From positions 682,001 to 746,000 of the forward strand of contig NZ_ATLK01000001.1 of NCBI RefSeq assembly GCF_000737845.1: a stretch of 64,000 bases of DNA. The letters are read 5' to 3'. This DNA is from Bifidobacterium bombi DSM 19703. GTDB lineage: Bacteria > Actinomycetota > Actinomycetes > Actinomycetales > Bifidobacteriaceae. Positions 39,853-50,140 of this stretch are shown here, in pieces (the first letter of the stretch is position 1; every line of letters begins with the position of its first letter). Position numbers and translations under genes: made by a program. The notes below the pieces were generated by a model, which was not told the DNA's origin, searched no databases, and saw nothing but the letters and a program-made list of their open reading frames with translations.

Positions 39853-41658
39853 TCATGCCTGCGCTCCATTGTCTACGCGGACCATGACATACTGCGATTC
39901 GTAGAGTCGGTAATAGGCGCCCTTTTTCTTGAGGAGCTCCTCATGCGACCCATGCTCCACTATCTGTCCGTGGTCGATGTAGAAGATCTCGTCGGCTTTC
40001 TCGATGGTGGACAGACGATGTGCGATGATGAAACTCGTGCGTCCGACCAGCAGATGGTTCAGTCCGGCCTGGAGCGCTTCCTCCGTCCTGGTGTCAATGT
40101 TGCTGGTGGCTTCGTCCAGAATCAGAATCCTCGGATCGGCGAGCAGCACACGAGCGAATGAGATCAGTTGCCGTTGCCCAGCCGAAAGGGTGGACCCCCG
40201 TTCCTCAACTCTCGTGTCGTAGTCATCGGGCAGCTCCATGATGAACTCATCTGCGTGCACCGCCTTGGCGGCAGCCCGTATCTCCTCATCAGTGGCATCC
40301 AGACGGCCGTAACGGATGTTTTCCTTGATGTTTCCGGAGAAAATGAATGTGTCTTGCAACATGACACCCATCTGTCTGCGCAGCGATTGCAGCGTCACGT
40401 CACGCACATCATACCCGTCAATGGTCACAGACCCTTCGGAGACATCATAGAAGCGTGAAAGTAGGTTGATAATCGTCGTCTTCCCCGCCCCGGTAGGCCC
40501 GACAAGGGCTATGGTCTGGCCGGGCTCGACATGGAAGTCCACAAGGTTCAGGATGTTGCGTCCACCCTGTTCGTAGCGGAACACCACATTGTTGAAGTCG
40601 ACTTTGCCACGGATTTGGGGCAACGTGATCGCGCCCTCCTTATCAGCGATTTCGGGCTTGACATCCAAGGTCTCGAAGATGCGCTCAAGGTACGCCGAAC
40701 AGGTAATCAGCTGATTATAGAAATTACCGATATTGATGACTGGGTTCCAAAAGTTGTTGGCGTAGCCGACGAAAGCGATGAGGACGCCGGTGGTGACCGA
40801 GACGCCGCCGAATCCCATGACTCCCACATAATAGATGAATGCGATTGTGGATGTGGAAATGACCTCGACTCCCGGCCACATGAGACTTTGCAGATGCACG
40901 GCGTTCATCCACGAGGTACGCACCGAATCCTGCTGCTCCTGGAACGTCAGGTACTGTTTTTTCTCTTGGGCGAAGGTCTGCGTAGTCTTCACTCCGGCGA
41001 TCGACTCATGAATGTACGCATTGAGGTTGCTCTGCTTGTTGGAAAGCTTCTGGTAGGCGCGTCGCTGCAGAACCTGGAGTACGCGTACCCAGATGATGAG
41101 CAGCGGGAACAGCACCAGGCTCCACAGAGTAAGCCTCCAGTCGATGAAGATCATGACGAACAGCGTGATGATGAATGTGAACACATCAGCAATCACATTG
41201 ATCAGACCCGACGAAAGCGTATCGGAGAGCGTGTTGACGTAGTTGACCACACGAACCAGAATCTTCCCGTGCGGTCTCGAATCGAAATAACTGAATGGCA
41301 GTTTCTGGATGTGGGTGAAGAGGTCTCGACGCATGTCCTTGAGCATCAACTGCCCGACCCGCGTTATCTCAAGGGTGCGGTAACGCAGGCCGAATTCGAA
41401 TACCACGATGAGAACGGCGAACAATCCGGCGAGACGTTCCAACTGCCAAAGATCCTTGTTCGGAATGGCGGTGTCGATCATGATCTTGGTCAGATACGGC
41501 ACCGTCACATTGATGCAGCTCATGAAAATGACCACCGCAAGGATGCGGGCCACACGGCCTTTGTATGGTTTGAGATAAGCGGCCACACGAAGGATGTCGC
41601 GAAGATTGACCTTCTCTTCGAGTTCCTCGTCCTGCCGATAAGTGTTACGCTGTGCCAT
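39853..41658 (-). CDS. ABC exporter subunit (membrane plus ATPase), canonical catalytic site
   Basis: A 601-residue fused transporter half. Six membrane segments occupy residues about 25-330. The ATPase domain shows Walker A GPTGAGKTT, signature LSAGQRQL, Walker B LILDEATSNID with the catalytic Glu present, and the H-loop IIAHRLST. GGGAGGGG precedes the ATG. It follows a second, non-identical half-transporter by 12 bases, so the two should form a heterodimer. The substrate is unknown; such pairs are often multidrug or peptide exporters. Confidence 0.9.
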   Translation of the reverse strand: MAQRNTYRQDEELEEKVNLRDILRVAAYLKPYKGRVARILAVVIFMSCINVTVPYLTKIMIDTAIPNKDLWQLERLAGLFAVLIVVFEFGLRYRTLEITRVGQLMLKDMRRDLFTHIQKLPFSYFDSRPHGKILVRVVNYVNTLSDTLSSGLINVIADVFTFIITLFVMIFIDWRLTLWSLVLFPLLIIWVRVLQVLQRRAYQKLSNKQSNLNAYIHESIAGVKTTQTFAQEKKQYLTFQEQQDSVRTSWMNAVHLQSLMWPGVEVISTSTIAFIYYVGVMGFGGVSVTTGVLIAFVGYANNFWNPVINIGNFYNQLITCSAYLERIFETLDVKPEIADKEGAITLPQIRGKVDFNNVVFRYEQGGRNILNLVDFHVEPGQTIALVGPTGAGKTTIINLLSRFYDVSEGSVTIDGYDVRDVTLQSLRRQMGVMLQDTFIFSGNIKENIRYGRLDATDEEIRAAAKAVHADEFIMELPDDYDTRVEERGSTLSAGQRQLISFARVLLADPRILILDEATSNIDTRTEEALQAGLNHLLVGRTSFIIAHRLSTIEKADEIFYIDHGQIVEHGSHEELLKKKGAYYRLYESQYVMVRVDNGAQA

Positions 41659-41670
41659 GTTTCCCCTCCC

Positions 41671-43557
41671 TCAGCTCTCGAAGCCTTGGGATTGTCCTGA
41701 TTGCAACCCCAGTTGTTTGTGGTATATCTCCCAGTACCGCCCGTGCGCCGCGACCAGGGACGCATGGTCGCCGCGTTCCACGATGCGCCCGTGCTCGAGC
41801 ACAAGAATCAGGTCGGCATCCTTGATTGAAGAGATGCGATGTGCTATCGTCACGATGGTCTTGCGATTCTCCAGGTTCTTGAGATGCTCCTGGATCTCGG
41901 CCTCGGTCTCCATGTCAACTGCCGAGGTGGTGTCGTCCATGATCAGGATGGATGGGTCGTCGGCCAATGCACGGGCCAGACTCAAACGCTGCTTCTGACC
42001 GCCCGAAAGCCCCACACCACGCTCTCCGACCACGGTGTCATAGCCCTCCGGCATCGCGCGAATGAAATCGTCGGCGCCTGCTATGTCAGCCATATGGCGT
42101 ATGTACTCGGGATTGGACGAACCTTGGAAATCCCCACCATTGGAATCGGCGGGACCTTGAGAGCTGACGCCGAAGCCGATGTTGTCCCCGATCGTGTCTG
42201 AGAACAGGAAGGTGTCCTGAGCCACGATATTGACCTGGCTTCGCAACGTGGACAGAGGCCAGTCGCGTGCGTCGATGCCGTCGATGACAACATGCCCCAC
42301 AGTGGGGTCGTAGAACCTTGCAATGAGGTTGACCAGCGTGGATTTCCCGGAACCCGTCTCCCCCAGAATACCCAGCTTGGAACCAGCCGGTACGAAAAAG
42401 TCGAGATCCTTGAGTATCGGGGTTCCCGGATCATCCGGGAACGCGAAGCTCACATGATCGAAACGGATTTCGCCGCTGATCCGATCGGGATTGGTCTGAG
42501 GCCCCGAGCTGACCTGTGCCTGGATCGAGGCTGCCTGCTTGACGGTTTCGACGGCATCAGGTTTCTCGACGATCTTCGAATGCGCACCCAGCAATCGCCG
42601 TATCTTGACGCAGCTGGCGTTGAAATGCTCCCAGTCGTTGATCAGCCACCCGGATTGGCGCACCGGCCCGTCGATCATCCATAGGAAACTGTTGAAACTG
42701 ACGAGATTGCCCAACGTCATGTTCCCCTTGATGACAAGATAACCACCCAGGCCGAGGGTGATCAGCTGCAGCGAGAAGCCGATGCCGTCAAGCCAAGGCA
42801 TATAGTGTCTGGAGTTGCGGGCCGAATCCATGTTCCTTTCCATGTAATCGGCGTTGCGTTCATCGAATTTACCGGTTTCGTAATCCTCGCGCACGAATGC
42901 CTTGACCACACGGTTGCCTTCGATGTTCTCCTCCACCATGGAATTTAAGCTCGCCAAGGAGTTACGTATCGAGTAGAAAATGGGATTGGCGTGCTTGGAG
43001 AGCCCTCGAACGAGGAAGAAGAGGAACGGCGTCGTACAGGCCAACGCCAACGCCAGTCTCCAATCGATGGAAAACATGATGATCAGGGATGCCACGAACA
43101 TGACGGCCGCATCAAGCATCTGATAGGTGACCCAACTGACAAAGTGGCGTATGGCGTCCGAGTCGGAAGTCATACGGCTCATGATATCGCCGTTGCTGGT
43201 GTGGTTGAAGAAGGTGAAGTCGAGTTCATGCAGCTTTTCATACTCGTCGCTTACCAAACGGAAGACGGTATTCTGTCCGAAACGTTCCATCCACATCTGA
43301 TAGCCGTAGCGTGATCCCACGCGCACAACGGTGACGACGATCATCAGCATGCAAAAGTGCGTCAGACGATCGACATGACGCTGCGTGATCACTTGGTCGA
43401 CAAGCGCTCCGATAAGCAAAGGCACGATCATGGCCATGGTGTCGTTGACGACGAACAGCACGACCGATCCAAAGATCCGCGGCAGGTCGGGCCTGCAATA
43501 CGGCCAGACCCATTTGAGGTTTCCTGATTTTAGGTTGCGCTTCGGGTCTACATACAT
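41671..43557 (-). CDS. ABC exporter subunit (membrane plus ATPase), Walker B Glu replaced by Asp
   Basis: A 628-residue half-transporter with the same layout as its neighbour: membrane domain about 25-320, Walker A GETGSGKST, signature LSGGQKQR, and H-loop TIAHRISS. Walker B reads ILIMDDTTSAVD, so the catalytic Glu is Asp, the usual mark of the degenerate site in asymmetric heterodimeric exporters. An insert of about 20 residues rich in Gly and Ser follows the Q-loop region. The start at 43557 is the most likely; the frame is open 106 codons further, but that part overlaps non-coding sequence and is not ABC-like. Confidence 0.88.
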   Translation of the reverse strand: MYVDPKRNLKSGNLKWVWPYCRPDLPRIFGSVVLFVVNDTMAMIVPLLIGALVDQVITQRHVDRLTHFCMLMIVVTVVRVGSRYGYQMWMERFGQNTVFRLVSDEYEKLHELDFTFFNHTSNGDIMSRMTSDSDAIRHFVSWVTYQMLDAAVMFVASLIIMFSIDWRLALALACTTPFLFFLVRGLSKHANPIFYSIRNSLASLNSMVEENIEGNRVVKAFVREDYETGKFDERNADYMERNMDSARNSRHYMPWLDGIGFSLQLITLGLGGYLVIKGNMTLGNLVSFNSFLWMIDGPVRQSGWLINDWEHFNASCVKIRRLLGAHSKIVEKPDAVETVKQAASIQAQVSSGPQTNPDRISGEIRFDHVSFAFPDDPGTPILKDLDFFVPAGSKLGILGETGSGKSTLVNLIARFYDPTVGHVVIDGIDARDWPLSTLRSQVNIVAQDTFLFSDTIGDNIGFGVSSQGPADSNGGDFQGSSNPEYIRHMADIAGADDFIRAMPEGYDTVVGERGVGLSGGQKQRLSLARALADDPSILIMDDTTSAVDMETEAEIQEHLKNLENRKTIVTIAHRISSIKDADLILVLEHGRIVERGDHASLVAAHGRYWEIYHKQLGLQSGQSQGFES

Positions 43558-43756
43558 GAAGGACTCTCTCAATCTTCTGACGGGTTTCAGCGGCTGTTCC
43601 TTGCCGTGGGACGACTGCTCCCTTGGCACGCCATCACCGCCACGCCCAAAGGAATCGAACCCAAGCAATATCAATTCTAGATGAGAAACGCCGGCGTTCA
43701 AGCCTACCAAACGGCGTGTTGAAATATGGCTCACTTCATAGCGACACATGCAACCA

Positions 43757-43832
43757 TGGTGGGTGATGCTGGAATCGAACCAGCGACCCCTTCCGTGTGA
43801 GGGAAGTGCGCTAACCGCTGCGCTAATCACCC
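43757..43832 (-). tRNA. tRNA-Val (anticodon CAC)
   Basis: Acceptor GGGTGAT pairs with ATCACCC, the anticodon loop is CTCACAC, and the T loop is TTCGATT. CCA is encoded. It is the last gene of a four-tRNA cluster on the minus strand. Confidence 0.95.
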
Positions 43833-43863
43833 ATGCTTCACGTATGCGGAAGACTCCGCTACG

Positions 43864-43935
43864 TGGGCGATACAAGATTCGAACTTGTGACCCCTTCCGT
43901 GTCAGGGAAGTGCGCTACCTCTGCGCCAACCGCCC
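43864..43935 (-). tRNA. tRNA-Val (anticodon GAC)
   Basis: Acceptor GGGCGGT/ATCGCCC with one wobble pair, anticodon loop CTGACAC, T loop TTCGAAT. CCA is not encoded. Confidence 0.95.
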
Positions 43936-43972
43936 AGGTCTGTGTGAAGTCAGGTTGTCTCTCCCGGCTTCG

Positions 43973-44043
43973 AGGTGGGTACGAGAGTCGAACTCGTCTA
44001 TACGGCTTTGCAGGCCGCTGCCTAACCGATTGGCTAACCCACC
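43973..44043 (-). tRNA. tRNA-Cys (anticodon GCA)
   Basis: Acceptor GGTGGGT/ACCCACC, anticodon loop CTGCAAA, T loop TTCGACT, and discriminator U73, the main identity base for cysteinyl-tRNA synthetase. CCA is not encoded. Confidence 0.95.
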
Positions 44044-44072
44044 GTAAGGTCGTTACAACTCCTCGGACCTAG

Positions 44073-44145
44073 AGCGGACAACGGGACTCGAACCCGCGCT
44101 CTCGACCTTGGCAAGGTCGCGCTTTACCAACTAAGCTATGTCCGC
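44073..44145 (-). tRNA. tRNA-Gly (anticodon GCC), canonical copy
   Basis: Nearly identical to the tRNA at 36506-36581 but with the normal TTCGAGT T loop. CCA is not encoded. It is the most upstream gene of the minus-strand tRNA cluster Gly-Cys-Val-Val. Confidence 0.95.
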
Positions 44146-44361
44146 GCTGTCTTGATGATCTCTCACCAGAGCACGAGAGATAACTATATACTCAATCCGG
44201 ACCATTGCCAAGCCCTGCGTGTCGTTGCGCCCACATGCCTCGACGGGACCGAAGGAAACGCCGCCGGGTCATGCGTTTCAACGACCATCCGGCAATGATG
44301 ACATCTTCACCAATGGCATAAGGCTTGAATGTCATGCCGCAGCGACAGCTACATTATAAGC

Positions 44362-45237
44362 ATGAGGCAAAAAGAGAAGACCAAGGGAGCGACGCTCATC
44401 TGCGCATTCGAAGGATGGAATGACGCAAGCCGGGCCGCGACCAATGTGATCAGACACCTTGTGGACGTATATGATGCACAGGAAATCAGAAGTATCAGTT
44501 CCGACAGTTTCTATGACTATCAGGTGTCCAGGCCGATGGTATGCAACGTCACCGGCGTGCCACGAATCATCTGGCCGGAGACCACCTTCTACGACATAGC
44601 GATGCCTTCCGGACGCCACCTTTATGCGCAACTCGCTCCTGAACCGAATTACCGATGGATGGAGTATTGCCAAAGGAGCATGCGCATAGCCGAGGAGCTC
44701 GATGTCAGCCGCATCATCACTCTAGGCTCCATGTTCGCACAGGTGCCCCATACCCGGCAGCTGCCGCTTGAGGAGACGCATCTTTCCGAGCGGATGAACA
44801 CGGCTCTCTCAGCTGCCGCAGACGACGCCGACTGCAGTGACGACACGCACGACGGTCCTGCGGGAATCACGACCATTCTGGATATCATGGCAAGCAATGA
44901 AGGCCTAGATTCATCGGCCCTATGGGTCTCCGTGCCACAGTACCTGGGAACCGACGAGTGTCCGCAGGGAACGCTGCAGATTCTACGCAGGCTTTCCCTA
45001 CTTACGGGATTAGCTTTTGACGAAGGCCAGCTTCCCAAGAAATCAGCGATATGGAAAGCCCAGGCATCAATGCTCGTCAGTTGCAACGACGAACTTAAGG
45101 ACTACGTACACCACATGGAACAGAACTATGATCAGGAGATGCAGATACGCGGGCTTTCCGATGAAATAGGGAAACCGGAGGCCGAACAGCTCATCAAAGA
45201 GGCCGAGGAGTTTTTGGACAGGCACAATTCCTTCTGA
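44362..45237 (+). CDS. PAC2-family protein
   Basis: A 291-residue member of the PAC2 (proteasome assembly chaperone 2-like) family, recognised from the start ATLICAFEGWNDAS and the repeated alpha/beta pattern. In actinobacteria the cellular role is not settled. The start is uncertain: ATG at 44362 is conserved-looking and lies right after a TACATTAT -10-like box, which would give a leaderless mRNA. ATG at 44329 has AAGG five bases upstream and adds eleven residues. The gene is convergent with uppP across a strong hairpin. Confidence 0.82.
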   Translation: MRQKEKTKGATLICAFEGWNDASRAATNVIRHLVDVYDAQEIRSISSDSFYDYQVSRPMVCNVTGVPRIIWPETTFYDIAMPSGRHLYAQLAPEPNYRWMEYCQRSMRIAEELDVSRIITLGSMFAQVPHTRQLPLEETHLSERMNTALSAAADDADCSDDTHDGPAGITTILDIMASNEGLDSSALWVSVPQYLGTDECPQGTLQILRRLSLLTGLAFDEGQLPKKSAIWKAQASMLVSCNDELKDYVHHMEQNYDQEMQIRGLSDEIGKPEAEQLIKEAEEFLDRHNSF

Positions 45238-45418
45238 AGGATACCCGATAGCTCCACGACACTCTGACGAAGGCCGTTCCGTTCACCGGCAAGTCGCACT
45301 TTCTGCCATCGATTTATCTGCGGGGCGAAGACATGACGGGAACCGGCGCAATCCTCCTGATTTTCAAGTCCATTCTCAGCACGACCTGAAAACGACTTTA
45401 GAAACATTGAACACAAAG

Positions 45419-45465
45419 TCGGATATGCGAAGCGAACCCCTGTGGGGGGCGCTTCGCATATCCGA
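45419..45465. terminator. Bidirectional hairpin between convergent PAC2 and uppP genes
   Basis: A perfect 16-bp stem (45419-45434 with 45450-45465) encloses a loop with a further CCCC/GGGG pairing. It lies between two convergent genes, which fits a shared terminator. It lacks long U-runs, so Rho or structure-based termination is possible. Confidence 0.7.
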
Positions 45466-45495
45466 CCCGAATCATATCGAACTCATCTCCCCTGA

Positions 45496-46383
45496 TTACA
45501 CCCCCAAGGACAGGGCTGCACTCGGTGCCGCAGGTATGATTCCGGCCAGCAGCAATACCGCCACCAGCACCGCGAGCGCGATGCGGTACACGGCAAAGAC
45601 CTTATAGGAGAATGTGGAAACGAACTTCAGAAAACCGATAATGACGATGTAGCCCACGAAAAAACTCACCAACGTGGCCGCAATCGTGGCTCCCCATCCA
45701 GGAAACATCGGATCGCTCTTATAATCCGTGAACGCCTTGAACGCTTCCAACAAGCCAGAACCGAAGACCGCCGGTATCGCCATGATGAAGCTGACGCGCA
45801 CCGCAGATTCTCGGGTATAACCCATAGCACGTCCAAAGGTGATTGTGCCGCCTGAACGAGAAACCCCCGGGATGAGGGCCAGCATCTGACCAACCCCGTA
45901 GAGAAGCGCCTCCTTGGCGTTCATCTCCTTGATTGTCTTCTTTTGAGGGAAGCGGCTGTCCACCCACCAAAGGATGACGCCGAAAAGCAGCAACACCGTT
46001 ACAGTGATCCATAGGTTGCGTAAGGTGCTTTCAATGGTGTGCTGGAACAACAGGCCGACGATCAGAATCGGCATGGTACCGATGATGATATACCAACCGA
46101 ATGTGGCATCCTGGTCACCCCTGCCCAATCGGTCCCTCCAATCGGTGCCGTTATGTCCGAACAGGCAGGAGAACCAATGGGACAGGATACGGATGATGTC
46201 GTGCCGGAAATACAGTATAACCGCCAGCTCGGTACCCAACTGGATGATGGCCGTAAACGCTGCGCCAGGATCGTTATGAAGCATCAACTCCCCTACGATG
46301 CGGATATGGGCGCTTGACGAGACGGGAAGGTACTCGGTTAGCGCTTGGACAAGCCCGAGGACGATGGCCTGGAAGAAATTCAT
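45496..46383 (-). CDS. uppP: Undecaprenyl-diphosphatase (bacitracin resistance type)
   Basis: Recycles undecaprenyl pyrophosphate to the monophosphate carrier for cell-wall synthesis. The 295-residue, multi-pass protein has the two family motifs: Glu17 in ALTEYLPVSSSAH and the PGVSRSGG phosphate-binding loop. The start at 46383 has AGGGGAG upstream; the longer frame to 46647 is unsupported. Confidence 0.95.
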   Translation of the reverse strand: MNFFQAIVLGLVQALTEYLPVSSSAHIRIVGELMLHNDPGAAFTAIIQLGTELAVILYFRHDIIRILSHWFSCLFGHNGTDWRDRLGRGDQDATFGWYIIIGTMPILIVGLLFQHTIESTLRNLWITVTVLLLFGVILWWVDSRFPQKKTIKEMNAKEALLYGVGQMLALIPGVSRSGGTITFGRAMGYTRESAVRVSFIMAIPAVFGSGLLEAFKAFTDYKSDPMFPGWGATIAATLVSFFVGYIVIIGFLKFVSTFSYKVFAVYRIALAVLVAVLLLAGIIPAAPSAALSLGV

Positions 46384-46761
46384 TGACTCCCCTTTTCTAA
46401 AACACTTGCTGACACGAAACAGACCGATCTGCCCACACCGACAACATGCGGGTATTCCGTTGTGGGCTTTTAGAATACTACGGACCGGCAACGTTGCCCA
46501 ATCAGCGTCGCGGGACTTGCCACGGTGCGTCAGAACGTATACGAACCGCATTGAAAGCATCCGGAACTCGCGCTTGCACATTCCGAGCGATGACAACGGA
46601 ACCATGCGCGGCTGCGAGGGGCGGGCAACGTCCGTCACCACCTCCACACGCGTGTTCCGGTTTGCTTGTCTGCTGCGGCAAGCACAATGAAGTCCAAGAT
46701 TAGGACAGTGAGTTCCGCAGCTGAACTGCCTGCCCGTAATGTACGAGGAAGTGAGGGGAAG
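46384..46761. other. Divergent intergenic region uppP / fructosamine-kinase-like gene
   Basis: These 378 bases lie between two divergent genes and so should carry both promoters. I see no convincing consensus promoter pair, no RNA gene and no credible small ORF. Confidence 0.45.
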
Positions 46762-47559
46762 ATGGCAGTATATCGAAAACAGAGGGCGTTCGCCCCAGAA
46801 GGTTTTTTCGAATGTGAGGGACGCGGGCTGCAGTGGCTCGGCGAAGCGCAGGCTAACGGCGGGCCCCGCGTTGTGGACGTGTACGAATGGGGAAAGGGAT
46901 ATCTTGACATCGAACGAGTTAATTCCGCTTCACCTACGCCGGCCGCCGCTCGCAATTTCGGAGCGGCGTTGAGCCGCATGCACGACGCCGGTGCCCCGTT
47001 CTTCGGTTCGGCGCCCGCAGGATACGACGGGACATGCTATTTCGGTCCTTTGGATGACCCTGTTGCGATGGATACGGGAGAGTGGACCGACCCGGCCGCG
47101 TATTACGGGCAAGGAAGGTTGCTGCCCATGGTGAAGCTGGGCATTCAACGCGGAGAACTCGATGACGCCGACCTTGCGATGACCCAGGAAATCGTGGATT
47201 CCCTGCCGGAGCTCATCGGCCCTGCCATGAACGACAAACCCGCCCGCGTGCACGGCGATTTATGGAGCGGCAACGTCATGTGGACACAGGAGGGAGAAGA
47301 TCACGGAACACGCGCCGTTCTCATAGATCCCGCGGCCCACGGAGGACATCGCGAAGAAGATCTGGCCATGCTCCACTTGTTCGGCATGCCCTATCTCGGT
47401 GAGATCATGGATGGCTACCAATCGACACACCCGCTCAAGAAGGGGTTCGACCAACGTGTCACACTCTGGCAGCTCTACCCCATCGCCGGTCATTGCGTCT
47501 TCTTCGGAGGCGGATATGTAAGCCAGTACCGATCGATGTGCCGCTCCCTGCTTGTCTGA
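46762..47559 (+). CDS. Fructosamine kinase family protein
   Basis: A 265-residue kinase-fold protein of the fructosamine/ketosamine-3-kinase family. The catalytic loop is HGDLWSGNVMW and the metal-binding DPA motif is LIDPAAHGGHREEDLAML. Family members phosphorylate glycated amines for protein repair, or small-molecule ketosamines; the actual substrate is unknown. ATG at 46762 is chosen because GAGGGGAAG precedes it and the family N-terminus (YRKQRAFAPEGFFECE) follows; earlier ATGs at 46666 and 46687 have no ribosome site. Confidence 0.87.
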   Translation: MAVYRKQRAFAPEGFFECEGRGLQWLGEAQANGGPRVVDVYEWGKGYLDIERVNSASPTPAAARNFGAALSRMHDAGAPFFGSAPAGYDGTCYFGPLDDPVAMDTGEWTDPAAYYGQGRLLPMVKLGIQRGELDDADLAMTQEIVDSLPELIGPAMNDKPARVHGDLWSGNVMWTQEGEDHGTRAVLIDPAAHGGHREEDLAMLHLFGMPYLGEIMDGYQSTHPLKKGFDQRVTLWQLYPIAGHCVFFGGGYVSQYRSMCRSLLV

Positions 47560-47704
47560 CAAAGGCCATACCTCGCCATCCGGCAGGGATCTCCATTCAC
47601 CGATCAGAATCAACCGACATAAGGATGCGCGAAGGCACTGGCGGACGGCCGGCGCCTAGTCGATGGACACCCCATCGACCCACAAACAAAAACCGTCACA
47701 ACTT

Positions 47705-48841
47705 TCAGCTCAAGGCATCCTTGAGCTTGCTGAAGAACCCCTTGCGCGAGTTCGCCGGCTTGGAGGTTTGCCCAACTGATTTGGCGTTGGCATCGTGCAA
47801 CTGTGAGAACTGACTGATAAGCTCGGTCTCACGCTCGTTGAGCTTCGTGGGAATCTGCACCGTGATATGCGCCACCAGATCGCCACGCTCCTCAGGCTTG
47901 CGCAGTTTCGCAACGCCCAGGCCCTTCAGGGAAATCGTGTCTTCAGGCTGGCATCCCTGCGGCACCGTCAATGTTTTGTCGCCGTCGAAGGTGTTGATGT
48001 CGAGTTCATGACCAAGCACCGCCCAGCTCATCGGTATCTGGATCCAACAATGAAGGTCGTCCCCTTCACGCGTGAATTGACGGTCATGCTTGATGTGGAC
48101 ATCAACATACAAATCACCGGCCGGACCACCACCCTCGCCGACTTCGCCCTGATTCTGAAGCCTGATGCGCGTTCCGTCCGCAATGCCGGCCGGGATGGCG
48201 ACTCCGATGGTCCGTGTGATGGACACCCGCCCATGACCTTGGCATTGCGCACAAGGGTTGTCGATGATCGTTCCATGACCTTCACAGCGTTCGCAGGGCG
48301 CCGTCGTCATCATCTGCCCGAGCATGGTGCGCACGACCTTCTGTCGTTTACCTGCGCCATGGCAGTCCGGACATGTGACGGGCTGCTTGCCGTCCGCAGT
48401 GCCTGAGCCGCCGCACTTGGGGCAGACACCGAAGGTGTTGACCTTGACCTGCTCGGTGCCGCCAAAGACCGCGGTCCTGAGATCTATACCAACGCTGGAA
48501 AGTGCGTCGCGTCCGGGCTGTGTTCGTGGGGTGGGACCTGATCCGCCACCGAACGCGTTGCCGAAGAACTGACCGAAGATGTCACCCATATCACCGAAGC
48601 CGGAAGCATCGAAGCCCGCAGCGGCATTGGGGTCATTCGGATCGATTCCCTGGTCGAACATCCGCCGTTTGTCTGGATCGCTCAGCACCTCATAGGCGCT
48701 GTTGACTTCCTTGAATTTATCCTCGTACTGCGGACCGGCGATGTCGGGATGATATTTACGGCTCATCTTGCGATAGGCCTTTTTGATCTCATCCTCGCTC
48801 GCCGATCTGTCAACACCGAGCACTTCGTAGTAATCCGCCAC
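47705..48841 (-). CDS. dnaJ: Chaperone DnaJ (HrcA-linked copy)
   Basis: The J domain at residues 1-70 carries HPD in [10 protein letters not shown] short Gly/Phe region follows, then four zinc repeats [24 protein letters not shown] and CAQCQGHG, and the C-terminal substrate domains. The length of 378 is standard. It starts with GTG after AAGGAA. It lies 213 bases downstream of hrcA and is probably under the CIRCE control seen upstream of hrcA. Actinobacteria often have two dnaJ genes, and this is the hrcA-linked type. Confidence 0.95.
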   Translation of the reverse strand: MADYYEVLGVDRSASEDEIKKAYRKMSRKYHPDIAGPQYEDKFKEVNSAYEVLSDPDKRRMFDQGIDPNDPNAAAGFDASGFGDMGDIFGQFFGNAFGGGSGPTPRTQPGRDALSSVGIDLRTAVFGGTEQVKVNTFGVCPKCGGSGTADGKQPVTCPDCHGAGKRQKVVRTMLGQMMTTAPCERCEGHGTIIDNPCAQCQGHGRVSITRTIGVAIPAGIADGTRIRLQNQGEVGEGGGPAGDLYVDVHIKHDRQFTREGDDLHCWIQIPMSWAVLGHELDINTFDGDKTLTVPQGCQPEDTISLKGLGVAKLRKPEERGDLVAHITVQIPTKLNERETELISQFSQLHDANAKSVGQTSKPANSRKGFFSKLKDALS

Positions 48842-49054
48842 TGCCGTTCCTTGATTCCTTGCAATCGTTTGTCTGTCTGTATATCGAGCATGCGCTGCGG
48901 GTCATTCGTCCTTCGCCTCCCCGCATGTGGCGATGGAGTTCGGAGCAACGACCCCGGAAGCAATTGTGCCACAAGGGTTCGTCACCATGCATGGCAACCT
49001 CCCGCACTTTGGTTCGAACCTCTTGCAACACATTGACCGTTTGGCCGGAGGAGC

Positions 49055-50140
49055 TCAAGCATCATCGACTCCCTGATTCGACACGAACCGCGTAAGATAA
49101 CGGGCCACCGCCCGCACCGCCGTTATAGTGGCGGCGTAATCCATATGCGTCGGCCCGATGGAACCCACGAACGCCACCGGTGTCGAATCCATGTCCCCCA
49201 TCCGGCTTTCGCCGGTTTCCCGAGATTCGCCGGCACGCCGTCCATACCCGCTCGTGACCACGGAAGCCTTGAGCAATCCCGGCGTATGTGTCTCGGAACC
49301 GATGGCCACGTTGACTTCGCTCTGTTCCTCGCTCATGTCACTCATAAGATGGATGAGAACCACCTGTTCCTCAAGAGCATCAAACAACGGACCTAAATCC
49401 GCGGACGCGTTGCGGTGCGCCAGCTGCGAAGTGCCAGCCATGTAAAGCTCCTCACCTGCCTCCTCATCGGCTGACATGCTCTCGAGCGTACGGGCGAGCT
49501 CGTCAACGAAGACCCTGCCTTGGGAGGTCTGCGAGGCCGAAGCCAGCGATCGGATATGCTCCGCCGATTCGCGAAGGGGCATGCCAAAGCACTGCCTGTT
49601 GATCAGCACGCTCAGCTGATTCACTTCATCGGCCGCCGGCATGGAATGGACGTGGAACGTATGCTGTGCCACACTACCTGCGTCCGTGATGACCACTGCG
49701 AGGAAAATGGATGAAGCGAGCGGCACTATCTCTATGTGGCGCATCCGCGACCGTGCCAAAGCGGGTGAGGAGACCACAGCGACTTGACCGGTGATGGCGG
49801 CCAGGAGACGCGCCGCACGTCGTAGGGCGTCCTGAAGACTGACCGAACGCGAAAGAAACGTAGCAATGCCCGTCCGCTGCGCCCGCGACAACGGAACAAG
49901 CCGCGAAAGCTGGTCGACGAAATAGCGGTAGCCGCGGTCGGTGGGAATACGACCCGCCGAAGTGTGGGGTTGTTCGAGGTAACCTTCACTTTCCAGCACC
50001 GCCATGTCGTTACGTATCGTCGCGGGGCTGACACCAAAATGGTGCTGTTGCGCCAAGGTCGTGGACCCCACCGGTTCCTGCGAACGTATGTAGTCCTCGA
50101 CCACGGCGCGCAACACCAGCATGCGTCTCGGCTGACCCAT
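49055..50140 (-). CDS. hrcA: Heat-inducible transcription repressor HrcA
   Basis: A 361-residue repressor with an N-terminal winged helix (VLRAVVEDYIRSQEPVGS then GVSPATIRNDMAVLE), a GAF-like domain and an inserted dimerisation domain. A poorly conserved loop rich in Gly/Glu/Ser lies near residues 300-320. AGGGAGGAGG precedes the ATG. A perfect CIRCE operator lies about 170 bases upstream, so the gene is self-regulated. Confidence 0.96.
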   Translation of the reverse strand: MGQPRRMLVLRAVVEDYIRSQEPVGSTTLAQQHHFGVSPATIRNDMAVLESEGYLEQPHTSAGRIPTDRGYRYFVDQLSRLVPLSRAQRTGIATFLSRSVSLQDALRRAARLLAAITGQVAVVSSPALARSRMRHIEIVPLASSIFLAVVITDAGSVAQHTFHVHSMPAADEVNQLSVLINRQCFGMPLRESAEHIRSLASASQTSQGRVFVDELARTLESMSADEEAGEELYMAGTSQLAHRNASADLGPLFDALEEQVVLIHLMSDMSEEQSEVNVAIGSETHTPGLLKASVVTSGYGRRAGESRETGESRMGDMDSTPVAFVGSIGPTHMDYAATITAVRAVARYLTRFVSNQGVDDA

